Assembly: GCA_005223045.1 (NCBI GenBank)
Contig: NJBM01000002.1
Span: 372,001 to 436,000, forward strand
DNA length: 64,000 nt
Origin: Planctomycetes bacterium B3_Pla
Lineage (GTDB): Bacteria; Planctomycetota; Phycisphaerae; Sedimentisphaerales; Anaerobacaceae
Direction of reading: 5' to 3'
Below are positions 57,554 through 64,000 of the stretch, piece by piece. Position numbers and translations under genes: made by a program. The notes beneath the pieces are model-generated. The model did not search any database. It was not told the origin of the DNA and was given only the letters and a program-made list of their open reading frames with translations. The stretch's first letter is position 1. Each line of letters begins with the position of its first letter.

Positions 57554-59113
57554 TTACCGTTCTTGTCGGCCAAACGCTAACTTGCCCTTCGGGACAATCT
57601 TCAGCACATAAGCGTAGTCGCCGGGTTCCTCGGTTGGGAAAATGACCTCAAGGCCATTTTCCTTTTGCTCCCACTCAATCGGTTCGTCTGACCCGAGCAT
57701 GGTGATTGATTTGATGCCGCGTTCGCTGACGGGATGCTCGGAATTCAGCGACTTGATGGTAAAATTGCCGAAATCGGGCCAGCCAAAACAGATAGCGTAC
57801 AGGATGTTGTCTTTGACGGTAAATCGCACGCAGTCGGGCCCCATTTTCTTTTTGCCCTGTCTGCCGTCATCGCTGATCTTCACCATCATTCCTTCGCCGT
57901 ATTCACGCCACGGGCGTGTGCCGTAGATTGCCTCGCCGTTGACCTTGAGCCACTTGCCGATTTCCCCGAGCGTTATTATCTCTGTGTCACGAAGCGTGCC
58001 GTCGGATTTTGGCCCAACATTGAGCAGCAGGTTGCCGTTCTTGCTGACGATGTCCGCAAGGGCGCCGATAAGGTAATCGACGGGCCAGAATTCGCTGTTC
58101 TCAACATAGCACCAACCGCTGACGGAGATTTTGTCGTCCGTCTGCCACTTTGACGACAGCCTTATATGGTCCATGCCGGACCTCTCGAAATCTTCCACTG
58201 CCTGGTCAGGCTCCAGAAATTCGCGCTTGTAGGTAAGCACCACTCCTCTGCCCCATTGCCGGGCGCTGTTGTAGTAATGAGCCAGGACATTGTAGAAGGC
58301 CTGTCGGAAATAGGGCTTCTTGAAAGTCCTCTCGCCGTCACCTATTCCGCCGTCCACAAATATGTAATCTGGCCGATAGTTGTCAATCAGCTCGGTCATT
58401 ACATTTTCCCAATGCTCTTCATCCTTGGGCCTTGGGGGATCGTTGTCGCCTCGCCTGTGCCCGTAAAGACCTTCGTATTTGGGGTCCCAGTTGTCATACT
58501 TCGGGCGAAAAGTGTAGTAGGCCCAATGCCGACCGTAATGAGTCGATACGCCGGTTTTCATCCCTGCTTTCCGGGCGGCTGCGGTGAACTCCCCTACCAC
58601 GTCCCGCTTTGGCCCCATTGCTTTGGAGTTGTAAGGGATATGTTTCGAGTCCCACATCGCAAACCCATCGTGATGAACTGCGGCTGAAACCACATATTTT
58701 GCGCCGGCTTCTTTGAACAACGTCACCCACTCGTCGGGATCCCAGTTCTCAGCCTTGAAAAGGGGGATGAAATCCTTGTAGCCGAACTTATCGAGAGATC
58801 CCCATTTTTCCACGTGATGTGCGGGGATGTCCTGCATATCTTTTCTTTTCTTTATCCGCTCCGGGCTGTACATCCAGCGAGGATACCACTCCGTCTTATA
58901 CGCCGCGACCGAGAAAGGCGCCCAATGAAAATAAATGCCGAACTTGGCGTCCTCATACCACTGAGGGACCTGGTAATTCTTCAGAGATTCGCCGTCAGGC
59001 TCGAAGTCGAACTGTTGGACCTTCTCTGGTTTATTTTGATCGCCGCAATGCACGGTGAAAAGCAGCGCGGCTACTGCAAGAAGTGAAAACCACTTTCCCG
59101 ATCTCATAAACAT
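57554..59113 (-). CDS. GH29-family alpha-L-fucosidase
   Basis: 519 aa. Signal peptide at the N-terminus (V-H-C near residue 23; His before Cys is atypical for a lipobox). Catalytic barrel: K-F-G-I-Y-F-H-W, V-V-S-A-A-V-H-H-D-G-F-A-M-W, and P-D-Y-I-F-V-D254-G, where the Asp is in the position of the GH29 nucleophile. The L-L-L-N-V-G-P motif near the barrel end is typical. A C-terminal beta domain follows. It removes fucose from glycans outside the cytoplasm and would fit with the sulfatase if sulfated fucans are used. ATG at 59107 is an alternative start. Confidence 0.9.
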   Translation of the reverse strand: MFMRSGKWFSLLAVAALLFTVHCGDQNKPEKVQQFDFEPDGESLKNYQVPQWYEDAKFGIYFHWAPFSVAAYKTEWYPRWMYSPERIKKRKDMQDIPAHHVEKWGSLDKFGYKDFIPLFKAENWDPDEWVTLFKEAGAKYVVSAAVHHDGFAMWDSKHIPYNSKAMGPKRDVVGEFTAAARKAGMKTGVSTHYGRHWAYYTFRPKYDNWDPKYEGLYGHRRGDNDPPRPKDEEHWENVMTELIDNYRPDYIFVDGGIGDGERTFKKPYFRQAFYNVLAHYYNSARQWGRGVVLTYKREFLEPDQAVEDFERSGMDHIRLSSKWQTDDKISVSGWCYVENSEFWPVDYLIGALADIVSKNGNLLLNVGPKSDGTLRDTEIITLGEIGKWLKVNGEAIYGTRPWREYGEGMMVKISDDGRQGKKKMGPDCVRFTVKDNILYAICFGWPDFGNFTIKSLNSEHPVSERGIKSITMLGSDEPIEWEQKENGLEVIFPTEEPGDYAYVLKIVPKGKLAFGRQER

Positions 59114-59149
59114 AGCAAAAACCGTCAGACTTTGCTCGGTTTCGATATT

Positions 59150-59575
59150 CTACCTGAGCTTACCGGCCAGCGCTCGGCCAAATTGCCCCGCAAGCTTGCT
59201 GGCTGTGTACTGCTTCTTGTTGTCATAGGAAGCAGACAACAGTATCTGCCCGTCCTTGTCTTTCCCCACCACAGAAACGCTTTCGATAGTTTGCCGGCTC
59301 CGCTTCGTTGTTGATCTGACTGTCATAAAAGTAGCACCGGTAATAAAAATCGTCGCCTTATCGGGATCGCATAACTCAACTCTCTTCTTCACGAACTCTT
59401 TTTCAATGACGTCTCTAATGACCTTTCCTACCTGCGGATCCTCGCTCTCGATCGGCGAGACATGGACACACTTATGCTCGAGCATCTTAAGGCCGGGGGT
59501 AGTAACAATGTCGGAATTACAGCCCGCAAGCACGCCTATCGCCAGTAAACCAATAAGCCAATGTAATTTGTTCAT
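59150..59575 (-). CDS. small lipoprotein of unknown function
   Basis: 141 aa from ATG at 59575 (GGAG 8 nt upstream); the frame extends to 59626 but lacks an RBS there. Lipobox V-L-A-G-C (Cys19). The mature part has V-G-K-V-I-R-D-V-I-E-K-E-F and I-F-I-T-G-A-T-F-M-T-V patterns seen in small envelope lipoproteins (PBP activator LpoB/CsgG-like fold), with no firm family. Upstream of the fucosidase on the same strand. Confidence 0.7.
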   Translation of the reverse strand: MNKLHWLIGLLAIGVLAGCNSDIVTTPGLKMLEHKCVHVSPIESEDPQVGKVIRDVIEKEFVKKRVELCDPDKATIFITGATFMTVRSTTKRSRQTIESVSVVGKDKDGQILLSASYDNKKQYTASKLAGQFGRALAGKLR

Positions 59576-59876
59576 TCCTGTTGCTCCTAAAACTGTTCTT
59601 TCCTTGACAATGAAACTATACCACATTTCCAGCTACTGCGATTCTGCTGCTTCCAATTCTACAAACATTTTTATGAAATTCAACAAATCTGAAATTAAAT
59701 GTACAATTTTATGGCTTCCGAGCTTTAAAACAATTGTGGTGACCGGCGAAAACTACATTTTTTGGCTTGATATGTCAAACGTCGATTGTTAGATAGATGT
59801 TGTACATTATACTGATTGGCCGGCGACGCCGTTTCAATCGGAAGTAACCGTACAAGTAATCAGGATAGGAAATGCC
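59576..59876. other. divergent intergenic region with candidate promoter
   Basis: TTGTTA (59786-59791), 16 nt, TATACT (59808-59813) on the plus strand could drive the gene at 59877. AGTAATCAGGATAGGA (59855-59870) resembles the ATCAGG units at 49143. No gene seen. Confidence 0.4.
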
Positions 59877-60542
59877 TTGGAAAAGAGACTAAATGCCATT
59901 TTGTTGTTGCTCTTGTCAGTTTTACTTTCTTTTGGAGCGGGGTGTGCGAATCCCGGAGGACTGGCGATAGCTGGAAAAACCGGCACGTTAGGATTAGGCG
60001 GCGAACTCACTGCGGGGATTGCTCCCGATATCAACACCAGGGTGGGCCTTAATACGCTTGATCTGGATTTTGACTGGAATATATCAGATATAGAATACGA
60101 TCTGGGATTGGACTTCTTTTCCTTTTCCGCACTGGTTGACTTGTACATAATTGACGATTTCCATCTGACCAGCGGCGTCGTGTTCTTTGACCACAAGCTT
60201 AATATGCGCTCGCGACCAACCATTTCCGAAGAGATTGGCGGCGTAGTGTACAGTGCTGCCGATATAGGCACCCTGTACGGCAGCGTCGAAGTCGAAGATG
60301 TAGCTCCGTACATCGGTATTGGCTGGGGCAATGCCCTCAACGGCGGAAGATGGGGATTCTACTGCGATCTCGGCGTCGCCTTCATAAACTCTCCCGACGT
60401 TGACTTGTCCGCTAACGGTTTAATGGCATCCAACTCGACATTTCAGGCGAATCTGGCAAGAGAAAGAGACGAGATAGAAGACGACCTGGAGTTCTTCAAA
60501 TACTATCCTGTTATTTCCATCGGTCTATTCTTCAGGTTTTAG
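59877..60542 (+). CDS. small outer-membrane beta-barrel protein
   Basis: 221 aa with a TTG start preceded by AGGATAGGA at good spacing; the nearby ATG is out of frame. Signal peptide with possible lipobox G-A-G-C. The rest shows alternating strands (T-R-V-G-L-N-T-L-D-L-D-F-D-W, F-S-F-S-A-L-V-D-L-Y, W-G-F-Y-C-D-L-G-V-A-F) and ends in Phe, as outer-membrane barrels do. Probably eight strands. The following DUF4056 gene starts 2 nt after its stop. Confidence 0.7.
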   Translation: MEKRLNAILLLLLSVLLSFGAGCANPGGLAIAGKTGTLGLGGELTAGIAPDINTRVGLNTLDLDFDWNISDIEYDLGLDFFSFSALVDLYIIDDFHLTSGVVFFDHKLNMRSRPTISEEIGGVVYSAADIGTLYGSVEVEDVAPYIGIGWGNALNGGRWGFYCDLGVAFINSPDVDLSANGLMASNSTFQANLARERDEIEDDLEFFKYYPVISIGLFFRF

Positions 60543-60544
60543 GA

Positions 60545-61690
60545 ATGATATTACGTTGGTTCGTTGTTTTTCTTTTGTCATTGCTTGTACTCACGGCGGC
60601 CGGGTGCCAGGAGGCGCTGACCTGGGCCGGAGCGAACGTATATCAGGCGGACACCAAGGCCCCCGACTCGAAAACGGCGGCCGAGCTGGTCAGGGAAGGA
60701 CTCAATGCCAGCCCGCGAATCCGGGTGGGGTACCTGCCGACCCCGACGTTAGGCACGGTTTTCTCCGGTCCTGATGAGTTGGGGCGGCATGGATACAGGC
60801 CCAACCTGTCGGAAAGAAACGGCTTGGTATATACCTGCAAAGCAGGCTCCATCGACATTGGCCACGCGCGCAAGGCGGCAGATTGGACGGTATTCCTCGC
60901 CGCCATGACCCATCGGAACATAATGGAAGGCGATGCCGAATTCTCGTTTAGATTGTATGAACCTTCGCGGTATTTTGTCAGGCTGACTTTCCCGGAAAAC
61001 TGGAAGGATTTGTCAAACCAGCAAAAGGAGCGCATCGCATACGAGGTCTCCGTAGGTCTTGGCCGATACCTTGCCTTTGTAGGAGTTACCTGGCACGAAA
61101 TCATCACGTGGTTCGGCTTCAAGAGCAAGGGCCTGGAGCCGGAGCACCCCTCTGCGTTCACGTGGGAAGAAACATTCTCGAATCTTTTCGGCACTCATGT
61201 TGCAGCTCTCGCTCTTGACGACACTGAGCACACATTCAACCGGGCGATGACGCTGGCTTTTGACAGAGAGCTTCGCAAACTGGATGCCAGGCCGGGCCAT
61301 GTATCGAGGCGCGCCGCCGAAAGCGTCAGAGGTCCGTGGTTTACAGGGGATTTCTTCTTCATCGTTATGAAAAAGAGAAACCTCGATCTTGGCCTCGATG
61401 ACGGTTTTGTCACACCAACGCTCATCCCCTCGGTCTCCGAGTGCCAGGGAGCGGAGGCTCAACCGTTTCCGGCGCCCGATCTCGATTTTCTTTCAGAATA
61501 TGGATTCGGAGTCAAGTTTGAGATTGAACCGAAAATATGGGAGGCGGACGCCATCCTTGATATTGCATACGCCGGCGCCGGCCCGAGAAGAAATTGCTTG
61601 GAACCTGTTATTCACCTTGCCCCAATCATGGCTTATATCCGGCAGGATGCAATAAAGAGATACGGTTCTGAGCCGGGACTATACCGGTAG
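60545..61690 (+). CDS. DUF4056-like lipoprotein
   Basis: 381 aa. Lipobox L-T-A-A-G-C (Cys21). The body has G-L-V-Y-T-C-K-A-G-S-I-D-I-G-H-A-R-K-A-A-D-W, which I associate with DUF4056, and W-H-E-I-I-T-W-F-G-F, whose H-E pair could bind a metal. A secreted hydrolase is possible but not shown. Co-transcribed with the barrel protein. Confidence 0.75.
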   Translation: MILRWFVVFLLSLLVLTAAGCQEALTWAGANVYQADTKAPDSKTAAELVREGLNASPRIRVGYLPTPTLGTVFSGPDELGRHGYRPNLSERNGLVYTCKAGSIDIGHARKAADWTVFLAAMTHRNIMEGDAEFSFRLYEPSRYFVRLTFPENWKDLSNQQKERIAYEVSVGLGRYLAFVGVTWHEIITWFGFKSKGLEPEHPSAFTWEETFSNLFGTHVAALALDDTEHTFNRAMTLAFDRELRKLDARPGHVSRRAAESVRGPWFTGDFFFIVMKKRNLDLGLDDGFVTPTLIPSVSECQGAEAQPFPAPDLDFLSEYGFGVKFEIEPKIWEADAILDIAYAGAGPRRNCLEPVIHLAPIMAYIRQDAIKRYGSEPGLYR

Positions 61691-62310
61691 GCGGGATAAA
61701 CCTTCTCTCGCCGGCGCAAGGCGGAATATAAAGAAGAAGCCCCTGCTTGAAGGAGAATATTTTTGCGGAAATAGCGGTTAAGTTTCTGCAGCCGCTACGT
61801 CGGACGTGAACCGGATTTTCTGCCGGCCCGTGGCGAACGCATTGTCGTCCGAGCGTCAGAAAAGCGGGCCGAGAACTGGAGTCAGGAGAAAATTCGTCTC
61901 GGCCCGCATCCACGGGTTTCCCCCCCTAATATATAATACGAGCGCCAACGTATGGGGGTTCGGGAGCATTAAGCCCGGAGATATCTTCTGTCGCTCGAAA
62001 AGCACGATGTCCCGTTCCCAAGCGAGACCTCATACGGCATGCGCTAAGCTGGGATTGTCCTCGTGCGGCGGCAAACGGAGCGTCTCGGCAAATTAGAGAG
62101 ATGTATAATGCGCGTGAAGAGGACACAAGAGATGCTTGAGAGTTCGGATAAAACGGCCTATCCGGATCACGCCGGAGTGCCGGCTTTGCAACCGCCCGGA
62201 CATCCTCAGGCCTGAGACGACAATTGCCGGCAGGCCGCCGGGCACGGTGAAGAATATCGTCCGAAACACAAGATGGTCTTTACAATTACTGCCGGCCAGG
62301 CGAGTTCACT
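61691..62310. other. gene-free region containing the first sRNA candidate
   Basis: Convergent gap between the DUF4056 gene and the minus-strand PilP-like gene. AAGCCCCTGCTT with a later TTTTT (61737-61766) may end the plus-strand transcript. The sRNA candidate is listed separately at 61858-61926. No gene seen. Confidence 0.5.
61858..61926 (-). ncRNA. sRNA candidate copy A (loop with CUCCUGACUCC)
   Basis: On the minus strand a 10-bp perfect stem GCGGGCCGAG (61907-61898) / CTCGGCCCGC (61873-61864) encloses a 24-nt loop with CTCCTGACTCC, and TTTTCT follows. TATATT/TATTAT sequences at 61928-61938 could serve as -10. The stem, the loop core and the upstream GGG-rich part match copy B about 980 nt away. 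Confidence 0.5.
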
Positions 62311-62649
62311 TTACTTCCAATCGCTTGGCCGCTGCTCCCCTACCTTCTGTGCCCAAGTCCGGCCGCCCTTTTCAAATATAACTTTGTCCCCGTGTATGCG
62401 GACGACCTTTACACCGTATATCGTGTCTCCCTCGCGCAGTGCTGTCCCGTCGCTAATCACAGCGGAGGAACTATCCTCGCTGCGGAAGATTGCAGTCACT
62501 TCACAGCCCTGGGGCGGAGCTTGATCGGCTTTGGCGGCTTCCATGCGAGCAATCCCTGCCCTGACAATGCAGAAGCAAGCCAAACAGGCAAGCACCACCA
62601 ATTCAGCTCTCAGAAGCCGGCACTTTTTCCATTCGACCTTGTTAGCCAT
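62311..62649 (-). CDS. small membrane protein with PilP/GspC-like domain
   Basis: 112 aa from ATG at 62649 (GGAG 9 nt upstream); the longer frame to 62754 runs through sequence without coding character. One membrane helix (about 15-32), then a small beta domain: A-I-F-R-S-E-D-S-S-S-A-V-I-S-D-G, E-G-D-T-I-Y-G-V-K-V-V-R-I and K-V-I-F-E-K-G-G-R-T-W. This is the pattern of PilP/GspC homology-region domains of type IV pilus or type II secretion systems. No other secretion gene is adjacent. Confidence 0.65.
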   Translation of the reverse strand: MANKVEWKKCRLLRAELVVLACLACFCIVRAGIARMEAAKADQAPPQGCEVTAIFRSEDSSSAVISDGTALREGDTIYGVKVVRIHGDKVIFEKGGRTWAQKVGEQRPSDWK

Positions 62650-63246
62650 TTTGTTCTTCTCCGGGAAAATCAGGTTATCCACGACGCAAGGGCGTTTCCG
62701 TGTCTGGTATATCGGCTGACTGCGAGCCGGACTTGAACCGATATTATGTAACATATAGCTGCCTCCGAAGGTCTTGAAATCCCACGCCCTGCTTAAGGGC
62801 AGCCCAAACGGGCCGGCAAGCTGCCTGTATAAAAAAAGACGGGCCGAGCAAAAGGAGTCAGGAGAGAATTCAACTCGGCCCGCACCGTGGGTCCCCCCGA
62901 CCCACTATTATTATACGATTGCCGGCAGCGACAAGTTCAGGGCACAAAACGCACGGATGCTGAAATTCACTCAAACGTCAATAAAGCGCAAAAAGAAAGG
63001 CCCTGGAACAAACCAGAGCCAATTGTAAAACTATCTTGGAGGATAACATTATTATACCCTATTTTCGTCGCCTCGTCAAGGACTTTTTCTAAAACCACGA
63101 CAACGTCCTGTAATGTCAACCACGAAGGCACGAAGAACCACGAAGAAAAACAATAATCAATAGTCAATAATCAATAATCAATGTCTCGAGGCCCCTACAA
63201 AATCCGATAAAATCCTGTCCAAAAAGACATTGTTTTCCTTTTTTCC
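62650..63246. other. gene-free region with second sRNA candidate and simple repeats
   Basis: Contains sRNA copy B (62831-62904) and, at 63118-63146, CCACGAAGGCACGAAGAACC with following CACGAAGA, then at 63147-63182 AATAATCAATAGTCAATAAT and AATCAATAATCAATG. These are two more short repeat types. No gene seen. Confidence 0.55.
62831..62904 (-). ncRNA. sRNA candidate copy B (loop with CUCCUGACUCC)
   Basis: On the minus strand TATAAT (62915-62910) is followed about 6 nt later by hairpin 1, GTGGGTC/GACCCAC with a G5 loop (62905-62887), then hairpin 2, CGGGCCGAG (62882-62874) / CTCGGCCCG (62848-62840). Its 25-nt loop contains CTCTCCTGACTCC, and TCTTTTTTT follows. Promoter element, two hairpins and a T-run in 85 nt make a complete small transcription unit. 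The -35 is weak. Confidence 0.6.
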
Positions 63247-63274
63247 TTGCTCGGCAGAGAGACAAATCTATAAT
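63247..63274 (+). promoter_or_regulatory. candidate promoter of the 90-aa membrane protein
   Basis: TTGCTC (63247-63252), 16 nt, TATAAT (63269-63274). The leader of about 155 nt ends with a 7-bp hairpin TATATGG/CCATATA (63387-63403). Confidence 0.5.
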
Positions 63275-63436
63275 TGAACGTAGCGGATATGATAACTCTG
63301 ACGCGGCAACGCCGTACTTTGTGCTTTCTTGCTTTACGCCGAGAAGCCTGGGATGTTATACGGACACTCAGAGAGGTCTGGAGTTTTATATGGAAACCAT
63401 ATATACATAGTTAGCGCTGCGACAAGGAGAATTAGT

Positions 63437-63709
63437 ATGAGCGAAATCCCAAGTGAAACGCCCGATCTTTCTCCCGCCAGCCTGCACTTCCAGATTCTCT
63501 TGGCGGGTACTGTGATCTTTCTCGTAACACTTTTCTGGCTTACGGACTTGCCTCACACAAACACGTATGAGACACGCGCCGCCGTGGCGGCGTCGCGGAT
63601 AGTCATCGGGATACGAATCCTGGGTTGCTACTTGGCGTTTATCAGCGTTGTCCTCGGCCACAAAGTACTACAGAGAAGGGCCCAGTCTAGATCCGAGGAA
63701 CAAGACTAG
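63437..63709 (+). CDS. small two-helix membrane protein
   Basis: 90 aa from ATG at 63437, with AAGGAG upstream; the frame extends to 63329 but has no RBS there. Two membrane helices (about 17-35, F-Q-I-L-L-A-G-T-V-I-F-L-V-T-L-F-W-L and about 52-72, I-V-I-G-I-R-I-L-G-C-Y-L-A-F-I-S-V-V-L), separated by a polar stretch. Function unknown. Confidence 0.6.
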   Translation: MSEIPSETPDLSPASLHFQILLAGTVIFLVTLFWLTDLPHTNTYETRAAVAASRIVIGIRILGCYLAFISVVLGHKVLQRRAQSRSEEQD

Positions 63710-63911
63710 GCGCTAACCAGAACTAATTAGGGCCGTTTACTATTTTTAGGCTTCGTTTATGGGCAGTAGGTCATACAAAGAAGAAAAAGCAGGCTGAAGC
63801 TGTAAATAAACAAAAGTAAAAGAACTGAATAAGGTAACATAAATACTAAAACGTCCCTATTAAAACCCGTCCAATTGATGATTGATTAATTGAGCAGAAA
63901 GGAGATCCGAA

Positions 63912-64000
63912 ATGAGTACGTATCGAACTGCTACAGCAATCAAGGCACTTATTATCGTCATCCACCTCAGCGCTGCCGGCGGTATCGGCGAGGAGAAACC
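63912..64000 (+). CDS. start of an exported or membrane protein (cut by window end)
   Basis: ATG at 63912 with AAAGGAG 7 nt upstream; 29 codons are visible. The sequence M-S-T-Y-R-T-A-T-A-I-K-A-L-I-I-V-I-H-L-S-A-A-G looks like a signal peptide or membrane helix. Product unknown. Confidence 0.55.
   Translation, partial: MSTYRTATAIKALIIVIHLSAAGGIGEEK

Noticed and set aside
62718..62760. Possible tRNA fragment (GCCGGACTTGAACCG)
   Set aside because: It looks like a T-arm, but no acceptor, D or anticodon stems can be drawn around it. I found no complete tRNA or rRNA gene in the window.

Overview
The window looks like chromosomal DNA of a planctomycete, most like the Phycisphaerae/Sedimentisphaerales group. 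Reasons: DUF4190 and H-X-DG proteins, a C-S-P-T-R sulfatase next to a Tat-exported Gfo/Idh/MocA oxidoreductase, PQQ-propeller/LamG fusions, filamentous-haemagglutinin-like giant proteins with cadherin-like repeats, and many Tat substrates sit beside a full set of cell-wall genes. The assignment is inferred from gene content; there is no rRNA marker here.

Layout. 1-3107 (minus): ispH followed by rpsA (3' end outside the window). 3384-4693: OmpA-like lipoprotein and ndk. 4959-11740: two paralogous TPS-domain giant exoproteins, each behind a near-consensus sigma-70 promoter (TTGACA-17-TATAAT) and a similar leader. 12011-16383: STAS protein with a three-hairpin 3' RNA, a GntR/SPFH pair overlapping by 41 nt, a GNAT acetyltransferase and a secreted propeller. 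16769-21482: division cluster mraZ-orf69-rsmH-LysM-ftsL-like-ftsI. 21645-31562 (minus): elongation cluster (coiled-coil protein, a 52-aa membrane peptide, mreB, mreC, mreD, mrdA), then a zinc-ribbon/DUF4190/H-X-DG protein and two tandem DUF4190 paralogues. A compact structured RNA, possibly 6S-like, lies at 31631-31788. 31910-35677 (minus): HEAT lipoprotein, lnt and an orphan DNA methyltransferase, all overlapping. 35930-39871: a very large exported protein joining a methyltransferase-like domain, PQQ propellers and LamG. 39902-40320: a GIY-YIG gene bracketed by inverted repeats. 40350-43730 (minus): DJ-1/PfpI, Gfo/Idh/MocA, sulfatase. 44068-48709: envelope proteins of unknown role and a Tat-exported sulfite-oxidase-like enzyme. 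49485-56713: two divergent molybdenum hydroxylases (2Fe-2S plus Mo subunit, no FAD subunit), the plus-strand one followed by XdhC and a MobA-like nucleotidyltransferase. 56906-64000: GH29 fucosidase, lipoproteins, a beta-barrel/DUF4056 pair, a small PilP/GspC-like protein and two related minus-strand small RNA candidates.

The most unusual feature is the number of short dispersed repeats of at least a dozen types. Several lie inside essential genes and are translated in frame (mrdA twice, lnt, the large propeller protein twice, a Mo-hydroxylase large subunit, xdhC). Others sit directly in front of start codons that lack a clear Shine-Dalgarno sequence (ndk, rsmH, ftsI, mreC). One repeat type flanks the GIY-YIG gene as inverted termini, which suggests a small mobile element. 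A second theme is hairpin RNAs whose loops carry CUCC/CCUCC (anti-Shine-Dalgarno) sequences.
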